Of a DNA stretch of 64,000 nucleotides, positions 44,701 through 53,159 are shown piece after piece (the first letter of the stretch is position 1; every line of letters begins with the position of its first letter). Source of the stretch: Clostridium rhizosphaerae (lineage in GTDB: Bacteria; Bacillota; Clostridia; Clostridiales; Clostridiaceae); the NCBI RefSeq assembly GCF_016765585.1, contig NZ_JAESWC010000004.1, positions 347,407 through 411,406 of the forward strand, read 5' to 3'. The position numbers and the translations under genes were made by a program. Below the pieces are notes generated by a model. The model made no database searches. It was not told where the DNA came from and saw nothing but the letters and a program-made list of their open reading frames with translations.

Positions 44701-44893
44701 GATGCTTGTCATATCCACCCCACAAGCTTCCAGTTATATAATCATTCCAATCCTCATCCTTAAATTCTTTATGCTCTCCGCCCGCAAATTTCCCCTCACA
44801 AACCTTATATCTCGTAATTGGCTCTAAATCCGGGTAAATTGCTATTTTTAAGTCCTTTATTATTCTTTCTATTCGTTCAATTTCAAACAGCAT
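41744..44893 (-). CDS. alpha-mannosidase, GH38 (gene 1)
   Basis: A 1049-residue cytoplasmic enzyme with no signal peptide. The zinc site is in GHTHIDIAWLW (His241, Asp243), and the nucleophile aspartate is in MWLEADCN (Asp318). LPDVFGYSAAIPQIL and DGGGGPT follow, with beta domains at the C-terminus. It removes alpha-mannose from imported oligosaccharides. Its leader carries a 22-base site also found upstream of the gntR-type gene. The start is ATG 44893, with only a weak, distant GGAAAGG. It is probably the first gene of an operon with M42 and perhaps opp. Confidence 0.92.
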   Translation of the reverse strand: MLFEIERIERIIKDLKIAIYPDLEPITRYKVCEGKFAGGEHKEFKDEDWNDYITGSLWGGYDKHQWFRTTVRIPERFEGKNVVFRITTGREGLWDATNPQFLFYVDGKLIQGLDVNHREVLLSECAEAGKEYSVAFLGYSGLIDSKITINTEIVVLDRRIEDVYYNLNVPLSVAKLLENNDDNKTRILIKLGKAIDMLDLRKLYSCEFYKSVEAANSYLQKEFYSNINYNSPVVTAIGHTHIDIAWLWTISQTKEKAVRSFSTVLNLMKQYPEYKFMSSQPQLYEYIKENEPQLYEEIKKKVKEKAWEIDGAMWLEADCNIPSGESLIRQIILGHKFFKDEFGIESKSLWLPDVFGYSAAIPQILLKTGIKYFMTTKLDWNQFNTIPNDTFMWRGIDGSEVFTHLVTTSDYKKLGEAVTFSESKNKTTYTGIINANQTMGTWKRYQNKNISEETLMLFGYGDGGGGPTKEMLENARRLKYGIPGCPRVEIGFETEFFDRLYEKTMAKEEIPTWVGELYLEYHRGTYTSMGKNKRYNRKTEVLYQDAEMLSTLNMMLGEAYPEKELKNGWKKVLINQFHDIIPGSSIKQVYDESHEQYEEAIELGEELIESSLKRITSKINLNEKSVVVFNTLSYDRDDIVEVTIKEGIKVQGLQELSGKKVDIQIIDNGKKFIFFAEKVPSKGYKTYSIITETLMASDNSTSLGREFENKYFNVSFDENYNITSLYDKENNREVIKNNKKANVLQAFEDRPMNWENWDIDIYYKRKMWEVNDISHVELIEKGPVRCCINIKRSFCDSVIDQYIYFYNNIPRVDFKNSVDWKEKNILLKAAFPVDVNSSKASYEVQYGNIERSTHNNTSWDLAQFEVCAHKWADLSEGAYGVSLLNDCKYGYDIKDDTMRLTLIKAGTYPNPEADLGKHEFTYSIYPHKNTWKEASTQEMAYNLNVPMHTVIEDAHKGMLQNNMSLLKVNKDNCIAEVVKKAETGDGVIVRLYEYKNMREKVEVSFCSEIESIYECDLLENPIDVIESDINKINFEIKPYEIKTFLINFK

Positions 44894-44962
44894 AAAATAT
44901 TGCCACGACCTTTCCAGTTAAATTTCTATTAAGCACTTCTAATCAAGCTGCACGCTAACTGC

Positions 44963-44984
44963 TATCAGCTATCAGATAGGTTGA
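44963..44984. promoter_or_regulatory. GntR operator upstream of GH38 gene 1
   Basis: CTATCAG followed by the 11-base dyad CTATC-A-GATAG and GGTTGAT. The site is almost identical to 45834-45856 upstream of the gntR-type gene and lies just downstream of a promoter-like TTGTAT-16-TAGAAA. Confidence 0.75.
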
Positions 44985-44993
44985 TCTTTCTAA

Positions 44994-45021
44994 AAAGCTT
45001 GTATATTGATACAAGCTTTGT
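44994..45021 (-). terminator. hairpin between gntR-type gene and GH38 gene 1
   Basis: Arms AAAGCTTGTAT and complement with a 4-base loop. It could end the gntR transcript; a possible -35 for GH38 gene 1 lies within it. Confidence 0.5.
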
Positions 45022-45025
45022 TTAT

Positions 45026-45117
45026 AATGCAAAAGTTATAACACATTAATAACTTTCAAAGATACCTGAACATTAGCTATTTTTTGAGGTCATTAATGAG
45101 AGAACTATGTTGCAATT
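45026..45117. repeat. R2 foldback element, copy 1
   Basis: Imperfect 25-base inverted ends (AATGCAAAAGTTATAACACA.. and complement at 45092-45117) flank about 40 bases. It matches 63530-63637 and, in shortened form, 52125-52197. It abuts the gntR stop codon. Confidence 0.65.
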
Positions 45118-45118
45118 T

Positions 45119-45802
45119 CTATTGATTAGCTGACTTAACATCTCTATATATCATACTGATAATTTTATCATTAATTGCTTGTGCTTTTTTAACATTTCTT
45201 TTTCTTATGTTTATAAATAAATCTTCATGTAATGGTATAGTATCTGTAAAAGGATCCTTCATTCCTAAAGGAAACTCCCACAGCTTGTTTAGAAGTCCAT
45301 CTATGGAATCTATTAACTGAATCATTATTCTATTGTGGCAGCTGTTATATATAGCCATATGAAACTGCCTATCTTCAACGTTTTGTTTTACGCCTCTATG
45401 GTATTTCTCCATTAATACTTTCAAGATTTCTTCAATTCCATCCAATTCTTCTTCTGTAGAATTTTGAATAACTAGATGTATTATTTCTTTTTCTAGTATT
45501 CTTCTAGCCTCTAAGAGCTCTAATATGGATTCTTTTTCTTTTCCAAACTCTATTTCGGCAGATATAGTATTTGAAGATCCATCCTTCACAAAAACGCCCT
45601 TACCATTAGCAACTTCCAAAACATTTTTTGCTTCTAAAGTTTTAATAGCCTCTCTAATTGAAGATCTGCTTACTCCCAAAATCTCAATTAATTCCGATTG
45701 AGAAGGAAGTCTATCCCCATTTTTTAAATTATTTTTTTCAATGTATTGCTTTATAAATTCAATTATTTCTGATTGTAATGGCAATCTTTTAATTGTGCTC
45801 AT
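45119..45802 (-). CDS. GntR-family regulator, FadR/FCD subgroup
   Basis: A 227-residue repressor-type protein. The winged helix (LPSQSELIEILGVSRSSIREAIKTLE) is followed by an all-helical FCD ligand domain, with HMAIYNSCHNR as its metal or ligand region. ATG at 45802 (MSTIKRLPLQ) follows TGAGG; a longer reading to 45829 would cross the promoter. It sits between two GH38 genes, and its operator also lies before GH38 gene 1, so it very probably controls the mannosidase/peptidase/opp locus. Confidence 0.9.
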   Translation of the reverse strand: MSTIKRLPLQSEIIEFIKQYIEKNNLKNGDRLPSQSELIEILGVSRSSIREAIKTLEAKNVLEVANGKGVFVKDGSSNTISAEIEFGKEKESILELLEARRILEKEIIHLVIQNSTEEELDGIEEILKVLMEKYHRGVKQNVEDRQFHMAIYNSCHNRIMIQLIDSIDGLLNKLWEFPLGMKDPFTDTIPLHEDLFINIRKRNVKKAQAINDKIISMIYRDVKSANQ

Positions 45803-45833
45803 ATATACCTCACATGTGAACGATATCATAACA

Positions 45834-45888
45834 CTATCAGCTATCTGATAGGTTAATTTAATTATACACTATACAATTTAGAAATCAA
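45834..45888 (-). promoter_or_regulatory. promoter and operator of the gntR-type gene
   Basis: TTGATT (45883-45888), a 16-base spacer and TATAAT (45861-45866) on the minus strand. The dyad CTATC-T-GATAG (45841-45851), preceded by CTATCAG, lies just after the -10, a typical repressor position. Confidence 0.75.
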
Positions 45889-45903
45889 TATGTTTTCAGA
45901 ATA

Positions 45904-48900
45904 TTATTTTTTAGAACAGCTTATCTTTAGTGTTAAAATTTCGAAGGGCTTGAATGTTAATTCATTGCTTTCTATATTAAGTGCATCATTCTCTATAGCT
46001 TCCTCCATTAAATTAACAAGCTGTACATTTTCAGTCCTATATCCAAATTTAAGTTTTGCTTTTTCACTGCTTCCACTGCATTCATACAGTCTTACAATAA
46101 TATCATCACTATATTCTGCCTTTTTTACAGCTTCAACAATTATGTTTTCATTATCAACTCTTATGAAGGCCTCTTTCTTGCCAGCAACATAACTATCGCA
46201 GCTAAACTCAATGATTTTTAACGGCAGATTCAATTCATACGCTTTTCTATTAACCTGCCCTGTGATACAATCGCCATTATGAGGATATAGTGAATAAGTA
46301 AATTCATGAACCCCTTTATCTGCTTCAACACCTGGCATATTAGTGCTTCTTAAGAGATTTAAATCCATTATATTTTCTTTGACTCTATGACCATATTTAC
46401 AGTCATTTAATAATGCAACTCCATAATCTCTTTGAGATAAATCAACATATTTATGAGCACACATTTCATACTTTGCCATATCCCAGCTTGTGTTGTCGTG
46501 ATTAGAACGTTTTATAGTACCAAACTGAATATCACAACTTACCTCGTTAGTATATACATTGATTGGGAAAGAGGTTCTAAGCATCTTATTGCTCTCATGC
46601 CAGTCAACCTTTGTATTAAAATCAATTCTCCTGCTGCCTTCAGTTAATATAATCTGCTGCTCAATAGTTGATAAATTATATTTATAAATTTGTTTAATAA
46701 TGACCTTTGGTCCATCAGTTATACTTTCAGAATACTGTAATTTAAAGCTTTTCTGAGGTATATCATAGCAAGCTGGTGAAAAGTCCCACGCATTTCCATA
46801 GGGTTCTTCATATACAGTAAGCACATTTGCCTTAAAATTTGTATCTAAAACTTCTCTTGAAAATTCTTTGTCAAATACAGATTTAAGGGAGCCATCTTCA
46901 TTAAAGCTTACCTTCAGTAAATTATTTTCTGCAAAGTTATTTTCTGACCTAACTTCAAAAGATTCAGTATTGCATATGCTGCACATCATAGATATCTCAC
47001 TCATGGCTGGTACTTTAGCCTTAATCCAGTTTCCATTTATATTAATCCATTCTTCTCTATCCCAGGATAGTGAGTTAATTATAGCAAAAGCTTTAGTTTC
47101 TTTAGAGGTTTTATTTGTTAGCAAAGCATCCGAGGCAGCTTCATCTATGCAGCATGAATCCTCAAGTAAAGCTCTGTAGCTACTCTTTGTTAACTCTTCT
47201 GTTAACTTAAGCAAATACTCGTACCTTTCAATTGATTCATCATATACCCTTTTTATTGATGATCCCGGCAATATATCATGGAACTGGTATAGTAGTATTT
47301 CCTTCCAGATAGCCTCAATTTCTTGCTGAGGATATACCTTTACACCTTCTATATGTGCTAGTACAGATACATATTCCAACTCCCTAAGGGCAAATTCCAT
47401 TCTTCTATTGAATTTTTTATTTTTAGCCTGCGTAGTATAAGTTCCCTGGTGCTTTTCTAAATATAATTCTCCCCACCATACCTTATAGCTTGATATATTT
47501 TTTTCAATCCTCTTGAAAAATTCTAATGAAGGTTCTTGCTTAACAGGCACTAATCCATTTAAGCACTTTTCTCGTTTTAATCTCTCAAGATGTTCTTCTC
47601 CTGGTCCTCCACCTCCATCTCCTATTCCAAAGAGCATTAAGCAGTCCTCCGAAACTCCTTTATCTTTAAAATTTCTCTCTGCTTCTTTTATCGCCCTTGG
47701 AGCAGCGGAGCTATTGTAAGTTCCTTCTGGAGGCATATGTGCTAATATCTTGCTTCCATCTATTCCTTCCCACATGAAAGTATGATGTGGAAATTGGTTA
47801 TATTCATTCCAAGATAGTTTTATTGTCATAAAATAATCTATTCCAGACTTTTTTAGAATTTGAGGAAGGGCAGCACTGTATCCAAACACATCTGGAAGCC
47901 ATAAAATCTTCATATCCTTATTAAACTCTTCTTTAAAAAACTTCTTACCATAAAGAACTTGTCGAACTAAAGCCTCCCCACCTGAAATATTTGTATCAGG
48001 TTCAACCCACATACCGCCTTGAGCTTCCCAGCGTCCTTCTGCTATACGCACCTTTATCTTATCATAAAGCTTAGGATATCGTTCTTTCATCCACGAATAG
48101 AGCTGGGGCTGACTTGCTCCGAATATGTATTCAGGATATCTCTCCATATTTGACAAGACTGTTGAAAATGTACGAGCTCCTTTTCTTATAGTTTCCCTTA
48201 TGGGCCAAAGCCAAGCTAAGTCAATATGAGCATGTCCTATAGCACTTATCTTTAAAGCTTCATCTCCACAACTTCTATTAAGCTCTACAGAAAGAATTTC
48301 CCTTGCTTTTTTAGCCTCTTCTTCATCATAATTTATCATAGCCTTGAAGGCAGTAAATAAGGAAAATAGAATTCTCTGATGTCTTGAAGTATCCTCCGTA
48401 AGTTGTTCCATCAGTTCTTGAAGAACCTCTATATCGTAGTAAAGCTGATGCATTTCTTCATTCAAGATTGCAATATGAGCTTCTTTAATTTTTCCGCTAT
48501 CTCTGTAATACCCAAAAAGGTCATTACACCCAGCATCTGCCCATATATCAATTTTCTCACCACCCTGTGCATCATTTAAAAAATGAATTACCCTCTTACC
48601 AGGCCTTCCAAGAGTTAAGTCAAATTCAGAGCTAACATTAGTTAACCCTTGTATAGGACAGCCATCTTCATCAAATATACATGCCTCTCCACTTAAGTCT
48701 ATCAATAATACAATTTTTTTATGAGCTGCAGACTTTGGTACAACTCCAGTAAAATTAAACCATGCACAATCCCAAAGCTTTCCCCAACTATCTTCTAAAT
48801 TTAGTGAAATATATTTACCTTTGGTTCTTTCTTTGAAATGAACTGGTTCTTCTGTAACCCATGCATTAATATTTAGCAATGCAATTTTGCTATATATTTT

Positions 48901-48963
48901 TTCTTCTACTCTTTCTTTAAATACACTAATACTTTGCTTATAGGATTCATTAAAATATGGCAT
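45904..48963 (-). CDS. alpha-mannosidase, GH38 (gene 2)
   Basis: A 1019-residue paralogue of GH38 gene 1 with the same order of motifs: GHAHIDLAWLW (zinc), MWVEPDTNIS (nucleophile aspartate), LPDVFGYSAALPQIL, GDGGGGPG and KYVDLSQRDYGVALLNDCKYG near the end. It is cytoplasmic. It has its own sigma-A promoter (TTGACA-17-TACAAT, 49020-49048) and no copy of the GntR site in its leader, so it may be controlled differently. The two genes may differ in linkage preference. Confidence 0.92.
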   Translation of the reverse strand: MPYFNESYKQSISVFKERVEEKIYSKIALLNINAWVTEEPVHFKERTKGKYISLNLEDSWGKLWDCAWFNFTGVVPKSAAHKKIVLLIDLSGEACIFDEDGCPIQGLTNVSSEFDLTLGRPGKRVIHFLNDAQGGEKIDIWADAGCNDLFGYYRDSGKIKEAHIAILNEEMHQLYYDIEVLQELMEQLTEDTSRHQRILFSLFTAFKAMINYDEEEAKKAREILSVELNRSCGDEALKISAIGHAHIDLAWLWPIRETIRKGARTFSTVLSNMERYPEYIFGASQPQLYSWMKERYPKLYDKIKVRIAEGRWEAQGGMWVEPDTNISGGEALVRQVLYGKKFFKEEFNKDMKILWLPDVFGYSAALPQILKKSGIDYFMTIKLSWNEYNQFPHHTFMWEGIDGSKILAHMPPEGTYNSSAAPRAIKEAERNFKDKGVSEDCLMLFGIGDGGGGPGEEHLERLKREKCLNGLVPVKQEPSLEFFKRIEKNISSYKVWWGELYLEKHQGTYTTQAKNKKFNRRMEFALRELEYVSVLAHIEGVKVYPQQEIEAIWKEILLYQFHDILPGSSIKRVYDESIERYEYLLKLTEELTKSSYRALLEDSCCIDEAASDALLTNKTSKETKAFAIINSLSWDREEWININGNWIKAKVPAMSEISMMCSICNTESFEVRSENNFAENNLLKVSFNEDGSLKSVFDKEFSREVLDTNFKANVLTVYEEPYGNAWDFSPACYDIPQKSFKLQYSESITDGPKVIIKQIYKYNLSTIEQQIILTEGSRRIDFNTKVDWHESNKMLRTSFPINVYTNEVSCDIQFGTIKRSNHDNTSWDMAKYEMCAHKYVDLSQRDYGVALLNDCKYGHRVKENIMDLNLLRSTNMPGVEADKGVHEFTYSLYPHNGDCITGQVNRKAYELNLPLKIIEFSCDSYVAGKKEAFIRVDNENIIVEAVKKAEYSDDIIVRLYECSGSSEKAKLKFGYRTENVQLVNLMEEAIENDALNIESNELTFKPFEILTLKISCSKK

Positions 48964-49019
48964 TTTTCCCTCCTTTTAATCATTAGCTTTGCTATTATTT
49001 TGTTTAGTAATTTTCTTTA

Positions 49020-49048
49020 ATTGTATAAATTTACTAATACAATGTCAA
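49020..49048 (-). promoter_or_regulatory. sigma-A promoter of GH38 gene 2
   Basis: TTGACA (49043-49048), 17-base spacer, TACAAT (49020-49025) on the minus strand. Confidence 0.75.
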
Positions 49049-49129
49049 CATCAACTGTTTAGACATTATATAAATAAAAAATTAGTGCTAGTGTAATTTC
49101 ATGGACACAGGTATAGATAATAATTTAAT

Positions 49130-49800
49130 AAAATTGCGAACTAAAATGGTCGCATGGCTTTGCTTTAAAGTCCGCAGGGCTTTGCGTGGAAAATAGAGTA
49201 CTTTGCGGATGTTCTCTAGTTAATCAGATTAAATATTAGGCTCTTTTATCATTCGTATATTTGCATATAAACCTATAGAAATATTTAAATATTTACTTGA
49301 GCCATGCTGGTTTGCAGTAGATTTGCTTTCTGTAATATTAAAGAACATGCTTATATCAACACTATTATTAAAAATCGCCAAATATTAAAAATTATAAATA
49401 GAAGACAGTCATTGATTAAGTCGTATAGATAGATAATTATAATTACGTACAAAAGCTACATAGGCTGTAGTGTAAAGACCGAGAGCAGGTGTAGAAAATA
49501 ATATTTTAATTTGATTGATAACTTTGCTCATGTTCTTGGCGAAGCAATGCTGAAAAGCTTAGAGTCTCTCTTTTGAGCACTCTAAAAGTATTTTAAGCTT
49601 ACTAAGGATATTTTTAAGCCTTCGGCTATTAAAGAAACAAGAAGTCAAGTGAATTGCTAGAGACTCTTAGCTTTTTAGCATTGCAAGCCTTAGAACATAC
49701 GCAAAGTTATCATAAAGCAAAATATTATTTTCTACACAAGGCTCCAAGGTCTTTACACCACAGCCTGCAGTAATTTATTTCACAATCTACTTATATTTCA
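49130..49800 (-). repeat. composite palindromic repeat, copy C (inverted)
   Basis: This fills most of the gene-free stretch 48964-49802. Read on the minus strand: a foldback module (49440-49800) with imperfect inverted ends of about 130 bases, then repeat R1 (49239-49385), then a shortened second module (49130-49235). The whole matches 53160-54110 in the opposite orientation. No reading frame of note. It starts directly after the lipoprotein stop codon. Confidence 0.75.
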
Positions 49801-49802
49801 CA

Positions 49803-50927
49803 CTATAGCCTCTTAATCTTAAAGTCTTTAAGACTTATCTGATATTTTCCAGCCTGATCAGAGGCTTCTTTATCTTTTGGATCTTTTGCTATAACTTCAT
49901 AATTCATCACATCTTTATCAAAGGAAGAAAATACAATCTCAACTTTTCCATAAGAATATTTTTCTTCAAACTTTTGTTTTATAAGATCTCCGCTGTCTGT
50001 ATTATATACTCTTATACATTTGCCCATGTTAGTTTTATTATATTGGATCATTAAAAACTTTTCTCCATTTGAAAATGTCATAAATTCAATTTTTGAGTCT
50101 TTTATTAAGTCTAAAGAGGTCATTTCCTTTCCAATTGGTTTCTCTCTTGCCATCTGCCCTTGGGATCCACCTTTTTTATCACCTGATTTTCCTCCCTGCT
50201 CTCCTTGTCCCTGGCCTTCTTCTCCTCCACCACCTTGTGTAGCCATGCTTTCATCAATTTTTATTATTCCAATATAAGAGTCCTTATCATAGCTTGATAT
50301 GGCAATTCTCTCTCCCTCATAGCCAAAATTCATGACAGAAAATTTATTTCTTGGAACTACCTGCTTTGATAGATTTCCCTTGTCATCCTTTGAAAAGGCA
50401 TATTGTGGGAAACTGCTGCTATCAATAAGTAAGTTCGTCTTTATATTATTTTTACTTCTTACCCTTAATGAATTATCTTCAAGGAAAGCCTCTTTTTCCG
50501 TTTCATTCTTAACCTCATTTATTTTATATTCAGCACCTTCTTTTATTATTTTTATGCTGCATTCATCCAGTGTACTTATAGGTTCTGTCAAACTCATTCT
50601 AGTTACTTTAACCCTAAAAAAACCTGTTTTTCCTATTTCACTTGTTTCATCGATACTGTAACCTTTTACTTTAAGATCACTCTTAGGGTCATTTTTAGTC
50701 TTTTCAGCCAAGTCCTTAGTATATAATTTCTTTGCGTTTGTAAGATCTTCTTTCATCAAATCCTTCATATAGTTATCTACTACATTTTGTGCCACTTTTA
50801 TTTCAAATTCATTAGCTTCCTGGTTTGAAGCCTCACTTTTCTTACTTTTACAGCCTGAAAAAGAAATCATAAAACAACATATAAGAATATAAGATAAGAG
50901 CCTTTTTATATTGACTTTTCTGCTCAT
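49803..50927 (-). CDS. lipoprotein of unknown function
   Basis: A 374-residue surface lipoprotein with lipobox SFSGC (Cys26). A domain of about 50-160 (VAQNVVDNYMKDLMKEDLTNAKKLY) looks like a small alpha+beta domain of the DUF4878/NTF2 kind. A Gly/Gln/Glu-rich low-complexity insert (about 235-262) follows, then a beta-rich C-terminal part. ATG at 50927 follows GGGAGG. Divergent to the transporter gene at 51066. No function can be assigned. Confidence 0.75.
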   Translation of the reverse strand: MSRKVNIKRLLSYILICCFMISFSGCKSKKSEASNQEANEFEIKVAQNVVDNYMKDLMKEDLTNAKKLYTKDLAEKTKNDPKSDLKVKGYSIDETSEIGKTGFFRVKVTRMSLTEPISTLDECSIKIIKEGAEYKINEVKNETEKEAFLEDNSLRVRSKNNIKTNLLIDSSSFPQYAFSKDDKGNLSKQVVPRNKFSVMNFGYEGERIAISSYDKDSYIGIIKIDESMATQGGGGEEGQGQGEQGGKSGDKKGGSQGQMAREKPIGKEMTSLDLIKDSKIEFMTFSNGEKFLMIQYNKTNMGKCIRVYNTDSGDLIKQKFEEKYSYGKVEIVFSSFDKDVMNYEVIAKDPKDKEASDQAGKYQISLKDFKIKRL

Positions 50928-51065
50928 TTTAATCCTCCCTATAATAAAAAACTTCACAATCTACTTATAGTTTGCCAAAAAATAAAAATTTAATTTGCAA
51001 ATACATTATTTTTAAATTTTTTTATATATTTATATAGATAACATAATTATTGGAGGGGGATTTTT

Positions 51066-52118
51066 TTGCAAAAAGGGGTCAAGCTTGCTTTCCAAATCGC
51101 AGCAGTTTTTATCGGAACAATAGTTGGTGCTGGACTAGCCTCGGGTCAGGAGATAAGGCAATTCTTTACGGAGTTTGGCTACAAAGGCTTTTGGGGGATT
51201 TTAATATGCTGCCTGATTTATATTATAATTGGTTTTATGATAGTATCTATAAGCATGAAATATAGTCTAAAGTCTTACAATGATCTTATAAATTTAGTAC
51301 TTAAACCTAAACTGTTTGCCAATTTTACAGACGGAATAACAAGCCTTTTTATGGTAAGCGGTGCAGCAATAATCTTAGCCGGAAGCGGTGCTTTAATTCA
51401 TCAGTATTTAGGATTATCCAAATGGGTTGGAATACTTCTCATGGTTTTTGTATCTCTATTTGTACTTTTAAGAGATACAAAAGGACTTATAGAAGTAAAC
51501 TCTTTTATCGTTCCATCACTTATAATAGTACTTTTAACAGTATTTGCCATGTACATATTTCTTAATAAAGATGTTGTAAGCTTAACGTATATTAAGGCTG
51601 TGCCCCAATATAAAAACAACTGGTTTATCTCATGTCTTCTATACAGTGGTTTTAATATTCTAGGCTGCAGCGGTGTACTAGTACCGCTTAGTACAGAAAT
51701 AAAAAATAAAAAGAGCATGCTCTGGGGAATTGGTATGGGTGCATTAGTTCTGACTGGCCTCACAATAATAATAAACCTGATGCTTCTTTTAAATGTTCCG
51801 TACATATTCAAATATGAAATTCCACTATTATACATAGCTCACAGATTCGGAAACATAGTTCAAATAATGCTTGTTTGCATAATCTGGCTCGAGATGTTTT
51901 CCACTGAAGTATCCGATGTATACAGTGTTGGAAAAGCTATAACCCAAATATTTAAAGTTCCATATAAAACTGCAGTTATTATAGTTATATTGATAGCTAT
52001 ACCAATATCTCAAATAGGTTTTGTTAATTTAATAAGCGTAATATACCCAGCCTTTGGAGTAATAAGCCTTATATTCATGATTGAATGTGTATTTTTTTAC
52101 TTTAAAAATTGCAGATAG
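51066..52118 (+). CDS. YkvI-type membrane transporter
   Basis: A 350-residue protein with about ten membrane segments. FIGTIVGAGLASGQEIRQFF near the N-terminus is the unwound-helix motif of LeuT-fold transporters, and the YkvI family of putative amino-acid/ion transporters has this form. Substrate unknown. The TTG start at 51066 follows GGAGGGGG. It is transcribed away from the lipoprotein gene and ends near a shortened R2 element and a terminator. Confidence 0.82.
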   Translation: MQKGVKLAFQIAAVFIGTIVGAGLASGQEIRQFFTEFGYKGFWGILICCLIYIIIGFMIVSISMKYSLKSYNDLINLVLKPKLFANFTDGITSLFMVSGAAIILAGSGALIHQYLGLSKWVGILLMVFVSLFVLLRDTKGLIEVNSFIVPSLIIVLLTVFAMYIFLNKDVVSLTYIKAVPQYKNNWFISCLLYSGFNILGCSGVLVPLSTEIKNKKSMLWGIGMGALVLTGLTIIINLMLLLNVPYIFKYEIPLLYIAHRFGNIVQIMLVCIIWLEMFSTEVSDVYSVGKAITQIFKVPYKTAVIIVILIAIPISQIGFVNLISVIYPAFGVISLIFMIECVFFYFKNCR

Positions 52119-52124
52119 CACATA

Positions 52125-52197
52125 TAGTGCAAAAGTTCTATTACATTAATGATGTCCTAAAAATCCTAGAAGATTGGATATTGCATTATGTATATTT
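52125..52197. repeat. R2 foldback element, shortened copy 3
   Basis: GCAAAAGTTCTATTACATTAAT.. and ..GGATATTGCATTATGTATA match 63530-63637 but lack about 30 internal bases, including most of the right inverted arm. Confidence 0.6.
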
Positions 52198-52200
52198 AAG

Positions 52201-52240
52201 ATTAACCTGAAGTAGTGTATAATTACTTCAGGTTAATTTT
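52201..52240 (+). terminator. terminator of the YkvI-type gene
   Basis: A 14-base stem (ATTAACCTGAAGTA and complement, 52201-52214 and 52224-52237) with a 9-base loop is followed by TTTTATAT. Confidence 0.8.
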
Positions 52241-52259
52241 ATATATTGGAGTGTTGATC

Positions 52260-53159
52260 ATGCTTGATTTATTATATAGCTGTAAATTATGCCCTAGAAA
52301 CTGTAATGTAAATAGACTTGAAGGAAAGCTTGGATTTTGCAAATCCGGCGCGGGAGTAAAAGTGGCAAGAGTATCTCTCCATCATTGGGAGGAGCCTTGT
52401 TTATCTGGAGAAGCAGGTTCTGGAACAGTATTTTTTTCTGAATGTAATTTGAAATGTGTCTTTTGTCAAAACCATTGTATAAGCCATGAAGGTGTTGGCA
52501 AAGAAATAACAATAGAAAGGCTTGCTGAAATATTTTTAGAGCAACAAAAAAGAGGAGCTAACAATATTAATCTAGTTACTCCCACCCACTTTGTTCCTCA
52601 AATTATTGAAGCGATTAAAATAGCCAAAAATAATAGACTAACACTGCCTATAGTATATAACAGCAATGGCTACGAAAATATAGAAACAATTAAGGCTCTT
52701 AAAGGCTTTATTGACATATATCTCCCTGACTTAAAATACTATGATGACAAATATGCCGTTAAGTATTCCCATGCGCCAAACTACTTTAATATAGTTTCTA
52801 AAGCCATTGAAGAAATGTATTCACAAGTTGGCATGCCTGAGTTTGATGATAGTGGAATGATGAAGAAAGGTGTTATAATCAGACATCTAATGCTTCCAGG
52901 GCTTCTTTTTGATTCTAAGAAGATAATGGACTATATACACAATACTTTTGATAATAATGTGTATATAAGTATTATGAATCAGTATACACCAGTTAATAAC
53001 CTTTCTAATTATCCAGAAATCAATAAGCCGTTAAATCAGAAGCATTATGAAAGCCTTATTGACTACTGCTTAAGCTTAGGAATAAAAAACGCCTTCATAC
53101 AAGAGGAAGGTACAGTTTCAGAAAGCTTTATTCCTGATTTTGATTTACGAGGAGTTTAA
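52260..53159 (+). CDS. radical SAM protein, PflX/COG1313 type
   Basis: A 299-residue enzyme. The radical SAM cluster is CNLKCVFC (Cys62, Cys66, Cys69). Extra cysteines at 8, 11, 15 and 27 (CKLCPRNC..GFC) suggest a second cluster site. It resembles putative pyruvate formate-lyase activating proteins, but the target is unknown and no glycyl-radical enzyme adjoins. ATG at 52260 follows GGAG at eight bases; a longer reading to 52215 runs through the terminator. It ends directly at the palindromic repeat. Confidence 0.85.
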   Translation: MLDLLYSCKLCPRNCNVNRLEGKLGFCKSGAGVKVARVSLHHWEEPCLSGEAGSGTVFFSECNLKCVFCQNHCISHEGVGKEITIERLAEIFLEQQKRGANNINLVTPTHFVPQIIEAIKIAKNNRLTLPIVYNSNGYENIETIKALKGFIDIYLPDLKYYDDKYAVKYSHAPNYFNIVSKAIEEMYSQVGMPEFDDSGMMKKGVIIRHLMLPGLLFDSKKIMDYIHNTFDNNVYISIMNQYTPVNNLSNYPEINKPLNQKHYESLIDYCLSLGIKNAFIQEEGTVSESFIPDFDLRGV

